Both the position numbers and the translations under genes were made by a program. The notes under the pieces were generated by a model. That model did no database searches, was not told the DNA's origin, and saw nothing but the letters and a program-made list of their open reading frames with translations. Below, in pieces: positions 14,889 to 23,391 of a DNA stretch of 50,616 bases. Origin of the DNA: Archaeoglobaceae archaeon (GTDB taxonomy: Archaea > Halobacteriota > Archaeoglobi > Archaeoglobales > Archaeoglobaceae); contig JANXDJ010000005.1 of assembly GCA_025059545.1 (NCBI GenBank), forward strand, positions 1 to 50,616. The letters run 5' to 3'. Within the stretch, counting starts at the first letter, position 1. Each line of letters begins with the position of its first letter.

Positions 14889-16331
14889 ATGCCCTATCGG
14901 GATCTTCGAGAATTCATTGAAAAGCTTGAAAGTTCCAACGAGCTTGCAAGGATCAAGATCGAGATTAGTCCAGAGCTTGAGATCACGGAGATCACGGACA
15001 GAGTTGTTAAAGTAGGAGGAAAGGCTTTGATTTTTGAGAAGCCAAAGGGTTATTCTATTCCCGTTTTTATTAATGCTTTTGGAACTGAGAAAAGGATGTT
15101 AATGGCTTTGGAAATTGAAAGCTTTGATGAGATCAGAGAAAGGATTTTTTCAATTGTGAAAAATCGCCCATCCTCGCTTTTCGATGTTATAAGGAATTTT
15201 GATTCTTTAAAAGAATTAATGGCGATTGCACCAAAAAAAGTTAGTGATGCACCATGCATGGAAAAAAGAGCGGATAGTCTTGAAAAGTTTCCGATCCTGA
15301 AGTGCTGGCCAAAGGATGCCGGGAAGTTTATAACCTTGCCAATAGTTATAACAAAAGATCCGATTACAGAGGAATATAATGCAGGAGTTTACAGAATGCA
15401 AGTTTTTGATGGAAAGACAACTGGAATGCACTGGCAAATTCACAAGCATGGGGCAGAACACCTTAGGAAATGCAGAGAAATGGGAAAAGATCGAATAGAA
15501 GTCGCAGTGGCAATTGGCGTAGATCCAGCGGTTTTGTATTCTGCAACCGCTCCATTGCCTGAAGGTATAAGTGAGTTTGCATTTGCTGGATTCTTGAGAA
15601 AAAAACGTGTAGAACTTGTTGATTGTGAAACAGTTGATTTACAAGTCCCAGCAACAGCAGAGATCGTGCTTGAAGGCTATGTTAAGGTAGATGAGCTACG
15701 TATTGAAGGTCCATTCGGAGATCACACTGGCTATTACACTCCTCCTGAGCCCTATCCGGTTTTTCACATAACGAATATAACTCATCGCGAGGATCCGATC
15801 TATCACGCTACAATCGTTGGAAAACCACCAATGGAAGATGCATGGCTTGGTAAAGCAACTGAGAGAATATTTTTACCAATAATACAGCTTTTAAATCCTG
15901 AAATAGTCGACATGAATCTACCCGTTGAGGCAGGATTTCACAATCTTGCCATCGTATCCATTCGCAAAAGGTATCCAGGACAGGCTAAGAAGGTCATGTT
16001 CTCCCTTTGGGGAACTGGAATGCTCTCGCTAACGAAAATAGTGATCGTAGTTGACAGCGATGTTAACGTTCAGAATTTAAGTGAAGTGATCTGGGCGGTA
16101 ACTACGAGGTTTGATCCCGCCAGAGATGTTGTTTTAATCCCTCCCTCGCCTACAGATGCCTTGGATCATTCAGCCTATCTACAAAACCTTGCTGGTAAGC
16201 TTGGAATCGATGCAACAAAGAAGCTAAAGGAGGAGGGCTATGAGAGAGAATGGGCAGAAGTCGTGGAAATGTCTTCCGAAGTTAAGGAAAGGATCAGCAG
16301 AATCTGGAGAGATTTAGGCAGATTTCTATGA
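14889..16331 (+). CDS. UbiD-family decarboxylase
   Basis: 480 residues from ATG 14889, chosen because an A-box TTTTTAAATA lies about 26 nt upstream. This is the UbiD family of prenylated-FMN-dependent decarboxylases. Characteristic segments are AGVYRMQVFDGKTTGMHWQIHK (shown as YRMQVFDGKTTGMHW), KKRVELVDCETVDLQVPA, EGPFGDHTGYYTPPEPYP, ERIFLPIIQ and the conserved end with DHSAYLQNLAGKLGIDATKK. In Archaea members of this family either decarboxylate trans-anhydromevalonate phosphate in the archaeal mevalonate route to isoprenoids or work in quinone synthesis. Either role fits this organism and sequence alone does not decide. The stop overlaps the next start (ATGA). Confidence 0.9.
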   Translation: MPYRDLREFIEKLESSNELARIKIEISPELEITEITDRVVKVGGKALIFEKPKGYSIPVFINAFGTEKRMLMALEIESFDEIRERIFSIVKNRPSSLFDVIRNFDSLKELMAIAPKKVSDAPCMEKRADSLEKFPILKCWPKDAGKFITLPIVITKDPITEEYNAGVYRMQVFDGKTTGMHWQIHKHGAEHLRKCREMGKDRIEVAVAIGVDPAVLYSATAPLPEGISEFAFAGFLRKKRVELVDCETVDLQVPATAEIVLEGYVKVDELRIEGPFGDHTGYYTPPEPYPVFHITNITHREDPIYHATIVGKPPMEDAWLGKATERIFLPIIQLLNPEIVDMNLPVEAGFHNLAIVSIRKRYPGQAKKVMFSLWGTGMLSLTKIVIVVDSDVNVQNLSEVIWAVTTRFDPARDVVLIPPSPTDALDHSAYLQNLAGKLGIDATKKLKEEGYEREWAEVVEMSSEVKERISRIWRDLGRFL

Positions 16332-17815
16332 GCGTTGTCGATTTAAGTAAAAATTTATTCATTTTGCCCAAAGTTAAAATTTTGGCGGTTTTTTATGCTA
16401 CAATAGCCATAATTTCACTTTTTATCAGTTTCCAAGCTTTTTTATTTTTAATTATCCTTACAGCAACAATATTTTGCTCTATACCTCTCCTAAGACTTAG
16501 ATTTAACCTTAGAAGGGTTTTATTCCTCTCAATTTTAGTATCTACGCTGAGTCTTCTATCTTTTGTCGTTTCAGGAATCTTTGCGGGCTCATTCTTCCTT
16601 TTTCTTGCGGTTATGCACTTCTGTTCTGAAAGAGGATTTATTCCTTCAACTTTTGTCTCTGCAATTCCATTCTTAGCTCTTCAGCCGAGCTCCATTTTTG
16701 CTTTGCTACTCTCTGCTTTTCTTTTCTATATCTATCTTAGATTTATGAATGTAAGAATCGGGAATTCTTCGATGAGAGAATTCGTTGAAAGCTTCGTGAA
16801 ATTCTGGCTTACAAATGAGCCGAGATATGCGGAAGAGATTTTGATTAAGAACTCTGATATTTTTGAAGGCAGGGTGAAATGCCTTAGATTGAACGATTTC
16901 AAACTGATCTCAACCGATTTTCATCCCGGTCCTTTTAGAAACGTTGGTGGAGCAAAGCTTGTAGATCTATTAGAGTCTCCAAACTCGGTTTATCTCCACT
17001 CTCCTTCTTCCCATGATAGAAATCCAGTCTCCGAAGAAGATTTGATTAGAATTCGAGATGCTTTGAGATGTGAAGGAGTTGAATTAGCACCAATGAAACC
17101 TTTTGAACTGGAAAGCGAAAATTTTAGAGTTTTTTGTTTTCCATTCGATAAGATAAAACTGATATTTGTAAGCGGAAAAAGAAGACTCGATGATTTTATT
17201 TTAGACTCAAAAAACTTCGTAGTTGACTGCCACAACGCGAACTTCTTTGGAGATTTAGAGACTGAAGAAGTAAGAGAGATCGAGACTGTGGTCAGAAAAG
17301 CTGAGAATATTATTTCTGAGCCATTAAGTGCGGTAAAAGGTTCATTTTTAAAAATAAGTGCTGAAACTGAAAGCATTTCTAAATACATTTCTGCAATCCT
17401 TCTTGATTATGGTTTTTCCAAATATGCAATAATAGTATTTAATTCAAACAACATTGATCCGGATTTCAGAGAACTTGTAGAGCGGAGATTTCGTGAATTG
17501 GGTTTTAGAGCAATAGTATGCTCGACAGACAATCACTCAAAAACGGGGCTCAAGGTTAAGGAATCATATAAACCCGCTGGAGGATGCAAAGATGATTTTG
17601 AATTTCTTGAAAAATTGGTGGAAAAAACTAAGACTGTAGAATTCGAAACTTTGAGCTTAAGATATGGAGAATCGCTTGTAAGAGTGAGAATTTTAGGCAG
17701 TGTTAGAGAAAAGATAGAGAATCTTGCGGGTAGAGCGGGAAAATATATTTACCTATTTTTCATCCTAATCTTTCTAAGTTGGCTCATCTCGGTAATCATC
17801 TCGAAAGTTATTTAG
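16328..17815 (+). CDS. DUF2070 family archaeal membrane protein
   Basis: A 495-residue protein. Residues 15-145 contain several hydrophobic helices; a soluble domain of about 300 residues follows; one more hydrophobic helix is at about 470-492. The soluble part has His/Asp-rich conserved-looking motifs: STDFHPGPFRNVGG, HSPSSHDRNP, VDCHNANFFGD and CSTDNHSKTG, which look like a metal centre. I assign it to DUF2070, an archaea-specific family of unknown function. It is translationally coupled to ubiD (ATGA overlap), which suggests a link to isoprenoid or lipid metabolism, but that is inference. Confidence 0.7.
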   Translation: MSVVDLSKNLFILPKVKILAVFYATIAIISLFISFQAFLFLIILTATIFCSIPLLRLRFNLRRVLFLSILVSTLSLLSFVVSGIFAGSFFLFLAVMHFCSERGFIPSTFVSAIPFLALQPSSIFALLLSAFLFYIYLRFMNVRIGNSSMREFVESFVKFWLTNEPRYAEEILIKNSDIFEGRVKCLRLNDFKLISTDFHPGPFRNVGGAKLVDLLESPNSVYLHSPSSHDRNPVSEEDLIRIRDALRCEGVELAPMKPFELESENFRVFCFPFDKIKLIFVSGKRRLDDFILDSKNFVVDCHNANFFGDLETEEVREIETVVRKAENIISEPLSAVKGSFLKISAETESISKYISAILLDYGFSKYAIIVFNSNNIDPDFRELVERRFRELGFRAIVCSTDNHSKTGLKVKESYKPAGGCKDDFEFLEKLVEKTKTVEFETLSLRYGESLVRVRILGSVREKIENLAGRAGKYIYLFFILIFLSWLISVIISKVI

Positions 17816-17841
17816 TCAACGAAGCCTAATTCTATTGGGTG

Positions 17842-19005
17842 ATGAATGTGGAGGAATTAAGAGAACTGATCAGAGAAGACTATTACATGATAAACGCAGA
17901 CGAGACGATCTCGAAGCTGTTTCCATTGATCGAGAAACTTGGAAAAGACAAAGCGAATGCAATTCTTGTCGAAGAAGATCGTGAGATCTTGGGAGTGGTG
18001 AGGGAAAAGGATCTGATAAGAGGTAGAGCATTAAAAAATCCGCACGAGACAAAGGTAAGGTCTTTACTTGTAAAAACTGGAATCATTCCAATATCTGAGC
18101 TAACTGCTGAGAAAGTAGCAAGGAGATTTATAGAAGATTCCACGCCATTTGTTGTTGTAGAGCATAATGGTAAGTTCGGAGTTATATATATAAATGACTT
18201 TATAAAGTTTATAAAATATAAATTTAGAGGTATTAAGGTTCGAGATCTGATGAATGAGGAATTTACTACTGTAAGAAGATTTGATACGGTAGCAAAAGCT
18301 CTTTCGTTGATGAAGAAAAACGGAGTTGACAGAGTTGTGGTTTTAGATGAAAACGGTAAAGTCATTGGTGTTCTTACTGGTAAGGACGTCATAGATAGAG
18401 TAATCTCTCCAAGAAAGAGGGCAAGAAGTGGAGATTTTAGTGGTGAGAAGGAAAAGAGTCTCTCAATTATGGTTGAGAGCATAATGAGTGCTCCTCCGAT
18501 TTGTGCAAAAGCAAATGACAGCGTTTCTGAAGTGATAGATCTGATGGCAGAAAACAGAATTTCAAGCATCGTAGTCGAGAGAGACGGAATACCTGAGGGA
18601 ATTTTGATGAAAAGAGACGTTCTCGAGTTTTTCCTGAAATCTGAAGAAAAGAGTGAATTGAGTGTGCAGTTCATAATTCAGAACATAACTCCAGATGAGT
18701 TCGAGAGAGACGAGATCATAAAAGATATTGAGAGGTTCATGCGAAAATACAAAGACTTCCTTGGAGAGACGCACGTTTACGTATACCTGAAAAAGCAAAG
18801 AGTGCACTTCAGAAGCCTTCCATTAGTCAGTGCAAAGGTGAAGCTTTGGAGTGCTAAGGGACTTTTTATCGCCAGTGGTGAGAGCTGGGGTATTGAATAT
18901 GCGATCCACGTTGCCTTAGACAAGCTTGAAAGAGAAGTACAGAAAGAAAAAGATTTAGTTGAAGAAGGAAGACTTGAAAAAGCAGTTTACGAGTTCTTCG
19001 AGTGA
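17842..19005 (+). CDS. Four-CBS-domain protein with C-terminal HPF/RaiA-like domain
   Basis: About 387 residues. Four CBS repeats form two Bateman modules: DETISKLFPLIEKL...ILGVVREKDLI, then VVEHNGKFGVIYINDFI, VRDLMNEEF...VIGVLTGKDVIDR, and ESIMSAPPICAKANDSVSEV. The last ~100 residues do not look like CBS. They read as one helix (DEIIKDIERFMRKY), beta strands (ETHVYVYLKKQRVHF, SAKVKLWSAKGLFIASGES) and a closing helix AIHVALDKLEREVQKEKD, closely resembling ribosome hibernation factors RaiA/HPF. An adenine-nucleotide-sensing ribosome-binding factor is inferred. GTG 17839, ATG 17842 and GTG 17848 are all possible starts. The 3' end overlaps convergent hisD by 19 nt. Confidence 0.78.
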   Translation: MNVEELRELIREDYYMINADETISKLFPLIEKLGKDKANAILVEEDREILGVVREKDLIRGRALKNPHETKVRSLLVKTGIIPISELTAEKVARRFIEDSTPFVVVEHNGKFGVIYINDFIKFIKYKFRGIKVRDLMNEEFTTVRRFDTVAKALSLMKKNGVDRVVVLDENGKVIGVLTGKDVIDRVISPRKRARSGDFSGEKEKSLSIMVESIMSAPPICAKANDSVSEVIDLMAENRISSIVVERDGIPEGILMKRDVLEFFLKSEEKSELSVQFIIQNITPDEFERDEIIKDIERFMRKYKDFLGETHVYVYLKKQRVHFRSLPLVSAKVKLWSAKGLFIASGESWGIEYAIHVALDKLEREVQKEKDLVEEGRLEKAVYEFFE

Positions 19006-20207
19006 TCGAGTCTTATTTTTATACTTTTTGCATGATATTTCAATCCTTCTGCCTCTGCAAGCTTTACAACAGCATTTCCTATTCTCTTTATAGTCTCCGG
19101 AGTTAATTGCTGGAAAGTGATCGACTTCATAAAGCTCTCAACAGTTAGCCCGCTGTAGATCTTCGCATAACCGGAAGTTGGGAGAACATGATTTGTTCCA
19201 GCAGAATAATCTCCCATCGCCACTCCAGACCAGTCACCAATGAAAACACTACCAGCGTTTTTGACCTTCTCTAAATATTTTTCCGCATTTTTACAAAAGA
19301 TCGAGAGATGTTCTGGAGCAAAGTCGTTAGAGATCTTTATTGCCTCATTGAGGTCTTTAACGAGTTCTACTGCTAAATTGGTTTCCCCCATCTTTTCGAA
19401 AACGATTCTCTTTACCTCGTTAACAACTCTTTCAGAAGTTGTCAAAACCACAGCAATTGCCAATGGATCGTGCTCTAACTGGGCTAAGCAGTCGTAGGCT
19501 ATAAATTCTGCATTTGCCGAGTCATCTGCAATCACGAGAATCTCAGAAGGACCAGCTGGCATGTCGATTGCAACATCCTTGGCAACGAGCAATTTTGCTG
19601 CGGTAACGTAGGCATTTCCTGGACCCACTATTTTTTGGACTTTTGGAATGCTCTCTGTTCCATATGCCATCGCAGCAATGGCTTGAGCACCACCCGCGCA
19701 GTAGATCTCATCGAAACCTGCAAGATCGCAAGCTACAAGCGTTAGCGGATTTACTTTTCCCTCGGAATTTGGAGGAGTGCAAGCTACTATTTTTTCAACA
19801 CCAGCGATCTTCGCTGGAATTCCCGTCATCAGAGCGGTTGAAGGATAACTCGCTCTGCCACCCGGAACATATGCCCCAACGATCTCCAGAGGAGTGTAAA
19901 TCTTGCCCATTATACAATCTTCGAACTGGATCTTGATCTCCCTCTCAACGCTTGTAAGCATGTGGAATTTTTCTATATTCTCCTTAGAAGTTTCTAGAGC
20001 ATCTATTAACTCATCATCGATCTCTTCGTAAGCCGAATCGATCTCCTTCTTTTTTATTTTTAACCTCTTCAAGTCTACTTTGTCAAAAAGCTTTTCATAT
20101 TTAAGAACCGCTTTATCGCCATTTTTACGAACATCTTCAACGATCGGTCTAACTTTCTCAATGAACTCCTCGAAATTGATCTTTTTTCTCAAACTATCCG
20201 GTTCCAT
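18987..20207 (-). CDS. hisD: Histidinol dehydrogenase
   Basis: A 406-residue zinc enzyme that oxidises L-histidinol to L-histidine in two NAD-dependent steps. Conserved parts are PGGRASYPSTALM, ACTPPNSEGKVNPL, KIVGPGNAYVTAAK, IDMPAGPSEILVIAD, LAQLEHDPLA, DFAPEHLSIF (catalytic Glu-His), GDYSAGTNHVLPT and the C-terminal EAEGLKYHAKSI. Length is slightly short but normal for Archaea. Its start overlaps the NUDIX gene upstream by 14 nt, so the two are co-transcribed; its 3' end overlaps the CBS gene on the other strand. No other his genes are in the window, as is common in scattered archaeal his pathways. Confidence 0.95.
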   Translation of the reverse strand: MEPDSLRKKINFEEFIEKVRPIVEDVRKNGDKAVLKYEKLFDKVDLKRLKIKKKEIDSAYEEIDDELIDALETSKENIEKFHMLTSVEREIKIQFEDCIMGKIYTPLEIVGAYVPGGRASYPSTALMTGIPAKIAGVEKIVACTPPNSEGKVNPLTLVACDLAGFDEIYCAGGAQAIAAMAYGTESIPKVQKIVGPGNAYVTAAKLLVAKDVAIDMPAGPSEILVIADDSANAEFIAYDCLAQLEHDPLAIAVVLTTSERVVNEVKRIVFEKMGETNLAVELVKDLNEAIKISNDFAPEHLSIFCKNAEKYLEKVKNAGSVFIGDWSGVAMGDYSAGTNHVLPTSGYAKIYSGLTVESFMKSITFQQLTPETIKRIGNAVVKLAEAEGLKYHAKSIKIRLDHSKNS

Positions 20208-20754
20208 AGCTATCCCTTAGCTTTTTGAAAAAATCATCAATAGAGCCGTATTTAAAAACGATCCTCATATAGAGATCTTCCAAAACCCTACTTGATGCTC
20301 CCCAAACAAGTTCACGGGAACATTCAAAATTTGGACCCCAATCCGCAATTCTTCTCGATTTTAAAACTTTTTCTAGACTGTCAACAAGAATTTTGCTAAC
20401 TTCTCTCGTATCAGGTTTGAATTCTCTCTCATCGGTTATCCCAACAATCGGAGACAGTGGGATCTTGTATTCCCTAACTTCTCTGGATTTCAAAAATCCA
20501 ACAATCTCAATCTTTTTCCTACCAACGCCGAGTTCTTCTTCGAATTCTCTCAAAGCAGTTTCAACAACATCTTCTCCTTCTTCTCTCATTCCACCCGGAA
20601 AAGCAACGTGCCCAGCATTACGTGTCAGGTTCTCCCCCCTCTTTATCATTAGGATCTTTGGCTCTCTGCAATCGAGAATAGGAACAAGCACAGCAGCCAT
20701 TACCTCCCCGTCTAGTTTTGGGCTGAGGATCTCCTTTAGCATCACCTTAAGCAC
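20194..20754 (-). CDS. NUDIX hydrolase, CoA-pyrophosphatase-like
   Basis: 186 residues with a complete NUDIX box starting at GGMREEGED and ending REFEEELGV (about residues 54-77), which binds the catalytic Mg ions. Upstream, LMIKRGENLTRNAGHVAFPGG resembles the CoA pyrophosphatase (NudL/PCD1) subgroup, in which LLxKR and H.GqvaFPGG are typical. It would hydrolyse CoA or acyl-CoA to phosphopantetheine and 3',5'-ADP, or clean up a related diphosphate. It is transcribed with hisD and overlaps it. The subfamily call is moderately sure. Confidence 0.82.
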   Translation of the reverse strand: MLKVMLKEILSPKLDGEVMAAVLVPILDCREPKILMIKRGENLTRNAGHVAFPGGMREEGEDVVETALREFEEELGVGRKKIEIVGFLKSREVREYKIPLSPIVGITDEREFKPDTREVSKILVDSLEKVLKSRRIADWGPNFECSRELVWGASSRVLEDLYMRIVFKYGSIDDFFKKLRDSYGTG

Positions 20755-20863
20755 AGATCTTCTCTTTCACAAAATATATAAGATTTTAGACTAATGCTTT
20801 CGTGAATAATTTCGATCTATAAACAAATCGTTCATTATATTGCCCCCTAAGGTTGGAAACAGA

Positions 20864-20870
20864 TTTATAT
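20864..20870 (+). promoter_or_regulatory. A-box of tRNA-His
   Basis: TTTATAT is centred 28 bp before the tRNA 5' end. Confidence 0.5.
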
Positions 20871-20894
20871 CCAGCGAGCAAATTCCTACGACAT

Positions 20895-20967
20895 GGCCCG
20901 GATGGGGTAGCGGCGATCCTTTGGGACTGTGGATCCCAAGAGGCGGGTTCGAATCCCGCTCCGGGCC
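20895..20967 (+). tRNA. tRNA-His (anticodon GTG)
   Basis: The anticodon stem TGGGA/TCCCA encloses loop CTGTGGA with anticodon GTG. The T-arm is GCGGG-TTCGAAT-CCCGC. The acceptor has eight pairs: GGCCCGGA (20895-20902) with TCCGGGCC (20960-20967), so the extra G-1 that marks histidine tRNAs is encoded and pairs with C73. CCA is not encoded and there is no intron. Confidence 0.96.
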
Positions 20968-21065
20968 CTTTCGTTTAGCTTTTTATTGATTAAAACCCAT
21001 TTTTCATTGCGCAGTCTCGAGTTAGATATGAAAAGATTAATATATTCGTCCTTGAAGATCCAACC

Positions 21066-21362
21066 ATGGCAATGAGTGGAGAAATAACCACGTTTTTCGG
21101 AATGAGAGTTTACACAGATGAAGGAAGATACGTTGGCAGAGTCGAAGATGTAATTATAGACAGCGATTCAAACACAATTACTGGTATAGTAGTCGTTGAT
21201 TACAACAAGGCAATAATCGACTCCACTACAAGAGGGGTGATCATCCCATATCGTATAGTAAGAGCAGTTGGAGACATAGTCATTGTGAAAGATGTTTTCT
21301 CTCGTAGAAAAATACCCACGTCTGAAGTTAGAGAACTCGTTTTGGGCGACTCTGAAGAATAG
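21066..21362 (+). CDS. PRC-barrel domain protein
   Basis: A 98-residue single-domain PRC-barrel protein: EITTFFGMRVYTDEGRYVG, then RVEDVIIDSDSNTITGIVV and IIPYRIVRAVGDIVIVKD. Small archaeal PRC-barrel proteins are common and may bind RNA or protein partners. An A-box (TTAATATATT, near 21037) is about 26 nt before the ATG, so the start looks leaderless; ATG 21072 is an alternative start two codons later. It stands alone, followed by a T-rich terminator. Confidence 0.85.
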   Translation: MAMSGEITTFFGMRVYTDEGRYVGRVEDVIIDSDSNTITGIVVVDYNKAIIDSTTRGVIIPYRIVRAVGDIVIVKDVFSRRKIPTSEVRELVLGDSEE

Positions 21363-21374
21363 CTAAATTAATAG

Positions 21375-21386
21375 TTTTTGTTTTTT
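21375..21386 (+). terminator. T-rich terminator after the PRC-barrel gene
   Basis: TTTTTGTTTTTT follows the stop codon by 12 nt and ends the transcript before the SCP2 gene. Confidence 0.5.
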
Positions 21387-21466
21387 GAATCTTTAAAGCT
21401 TCTCGCTTTCCAATAAAAACCAAAAAACTTATATTCTTTAATTAATCGATTGGAATTGGTGATGGT

Positions 21467-21820
21467 ATGAGCGAGGCGAAAGAACTTGTTAAGAAGATGT
21501 GCGATATACAGAACAAGGATCCAGAAATTCAGGCAGCGATGAAGGGTTGGAAAGGCGTTGTGCAGTATCAAATCGATGGCAGTGAAGAATTCTTTGTTGA
21601 ATACTCTCCAGATGGAAAGTGCGTCTTTAAGGATGGGAAGGCTGAAAAGCCCACATTTACCATAATTGCAACATCCAAGTTCTGGTGCGACGTTTTGAGA
21701 GGCAAAGAGGATCCAGTTGCAAGCTTCATGATGGGCAAATACAAGATCACGGGCAACATAATGGAGTCCCAGAAGCTTGGAAAAATTGCGAAACAATTCA
21801 GGGGCAAGTATCAACTTTAG
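21467..21820 (+). CDS. SCP2 sterol-carrier-domain protein, single domain
   Basis: 117 residues, essentially one SCP2 domain: GVVQYQIDGSEEFFVEYSPDG, then PTFTIIATSKFWCDVLRGK, FMMGKYKITGNIMESQKLG. It would bind hydrophobic acyl groups in the cytoplasm. The start at 21467 follows TTGGTGATGGT. It lies 32 bp before a rhomboid gene with two T-runs in the gap, so co-transcription is uncertain. Compare the larger SCP2 protein at 3756. Confidence 0.87.
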   Translation: MSEAKELVKKMCDIQNKDPEIQAAMKGWKGVVQYQIDGSEEFFVEYSPDGKCVFKDGKAEKPTFTIIATSKFWCDVLRGKEDPVASFMMGKYKITGNIMESQKLGKIAKQFRGKYQL

Positions 21821-21825
21821 AAAGT

Positions 21826-21852
21826 TTTTTAATCCCTCTAACTTCTTTTTTT
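21826..21852 (+). terminator. Two T-tracts between SCP2 and rhomboid genes
   Basis: T6 at 21826-21831 and T7 at 21846-21852 flank CTAACTTC. They look like an archaeal terminator squeezed into the gap before the next GTG start. Confidence 0.4.
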
Positions 21853-22482
21853 GTGGAACTTGATCATCTGACTTACAAAAGGCGAAAGCTGTTTCCCTAT
21901 GGTGTAAACAATCTAATCTTATTTATTTGCTTGATCTTCTTCTTCATTTCAATCTTTGCAAGTTTGGAAATGGTCAAACTGTTTGCACTCTACCCCTCTC
22001 AAGTTCTAGAGAAACCTTGGCAACTGATCACAAGCATGTTTTTGCACGTTGATTTCTGGCACTTCTTCATAAACTGCTTTGTGCTATTGTTCTTTGGAGC
22101 AGAGTTAGAACGACTTTTAGGTGAAAAAGGCTATCTTAAAGTCTTTTTTGCTTCAGGCATTGCAGGAAATCTGGGTTATATTGCCTATGCTTATACGTTG
22201 AACAGCTTTATCCCTGCTTTAGGAGCCTCTGGAGCAATATTCGGAATTATGGGATGCTTAGCTATGATCGCTCCGGGGATAAGGATCATAATATTTCCAA
22301 TTCCGGTTCCGATCAGCATTAGACTTGCGTTGCTCGTCTTTGCCCTATATGACTTCAGCATGCTAATGTTGACAACCGCACATGTAGTAGGTAGTGGTGT
22401 TGCTTACATAGCACATCTTACGGGATTAGCGGTGGGAGTGCTTATTGGGGAAAGGATAAGGTTCAGATCCCTGTATGCTTAA
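21853..22482 (+). CDS. Rhomboid-family intramembrane serine protease
   Basis: 209 residues from GTG 21853. Six hydrophobic helices are visible. Motifs are HVDFWHFFIN (the HxxxN oxyanion region in TM2), GASGAIFG with catalytic Ser126 in TM4, and AHLTGLAVGVLIG with catalytic His188 in TM6. The frame stays open upstream to 21685, but that part overlaps the SCP2 gene and has no family likeness. The 3' end overlaps the following radical SAM gene by 8 nt. Its substrates are not predictable. Confidence 0.9.
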   Translation: MELDHLTYKRRKLFPYGVNNLILFICLIFFFISIFASLEMVKLFALYPSQVLEKPWQLITSMFLHVDFWHFFINCFVLLFFGAELERLLGEKGYLKVFFASGIAGNLGYIAYAYTLNSFIPALGASGAIFGIMGCLAMIAPGIRIIIFPIPVPISIRLALLVFALYDFSMLMLTTAHVVGSGVAYIAHLTGLAVGVLIGERIRFRSLYA

Positions 22483-23389
22483 GTTTTGGAAAGAAAAAGA
22501 GAGGTATAAGGGGAAAACTGAGGATTGTCTAACTGCAATAATAACGACTAAGGGTTGTTCATGGAGAAATTGCTATATGTGCGGATACTGGAGCGAATCG
22601 AGAGATTTGAAGGAGGAAGTATTGAAGGGACAAATTGATCAGGTATTTGAAAAAATTGGGGAGATTAGAATTTTGAAGTTGTTCACTTCGGGTAGCTTTT
22701 TAGACGAAAGAGAGATCCCCGTGGGAATAAGAGAATACTTTTTAGATCGGTGCAGAGAAATTGGGATTAAGAAGTTAATAATTGAATCCCGCCCCGAGTT
22801 CATTGAAAAGGAGAAGATTAAAGATTTCAAAGGTATTGAGCTCGAAGTTGGAATTGGTCTTGAGACTGCGAACGATTTTATAAGAATGCAGTGCATAAAC
22901 AAAGGATTTGATTTTTCAGATTTTGTGAGATCTGCGAAAATTCTCAGAGAGGAGGGCTTTAGAATTAAATGTTATCTTCTCTTGAAACCCCCATTTTTGT
23001 CTGAGAAGGAGGCTATCGCCGATCTGATCGACTCAGCAGATAAAGTGAGGGAATACGTGGACGTGATCTCTTTAAACTTGATGAACATTCAAAGAGACAC
23101 ACTCGTGGAAAGATTATGGGAAAGAGGACTTTATCGCCCTCCTTGGCTATGGAGTGCAGTAGAAGTTCTAAAGAGCATTTCTACGGAAATTATATGTGAT
23201 CCGGTAGCAGGTGGAAAGATAAGAGGACCTCATAACTGTGGACGATGTGATAAAGATGTTGTGAGTGCTATAAAGCTCTTTTCTCTTAAACAAGACAGAA
23301 GTTTGCTCGATCTCGATTGTGAGTGCAAAAAAATTTGGTTTAAAGCTCTGGAACTTGAAGACTACTCGAGAATACCACTGTTTCCATAG
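22475..23389 (+). CDS. Radical SAM protein, archaeosine biosynthesis RaSEA family
   Basis: 304 residues with the radical SAM cluster motif GCSWRNCYMCGYW (C28, C33, C36). A TIM-barrel core follows, with FTSGSFLDEREIP, IESRPEFIEKEKI, EVGIGLETANDFIR and LKPPFLSEKEAI, then a C-terminal GPHNCGRCDKDV with further cysteines. This pattern matches the TIGR01210 family, now known as RaSEA. RaSEA works with ArcS to turn the lysine adduct of preQ0 in tRNA position 15 into archaeosine. The start at 22475 overlaps the rhomboid stop. The assignment is from motif memory, not a search. Confidence 0.8.
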   Translation: MLKFWKEKERYKGKTEDCLTAIITTKGCSWRNCYMCGYWSESRDLKEEVLKGQIDQVFEKIGEIRILKLFTSGSFLDEREIPVGIREYFLDRCREIGIKKLIIESRPEFIEKEKIKDFKGIELEVGIGLETANDFIRMQCINKGFDFSDFVRSAKILREEGFRIKCYLLLKPPFLSEKEAIADLIDSADKVREYVDVISLNLMNIQRDTLVERLWERGLYRPPWLWSAVEVLKSISTEIICDPVAGGKIRGPHNCGRCDKDVVSAIKLFSLKQDRSLLDLDCECKKIWFKALELEDYSRIPLFP

Positions 23390-23391
23390 CT

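Noticed and set aside
21685..21852. Upstream extension of the rhomboid protein
   Set aside because: It overlaps the SCP2 gene, is not hydrophobic, and the T-tracts just before 21853 look like a terminator, so GTG 21853 is used.
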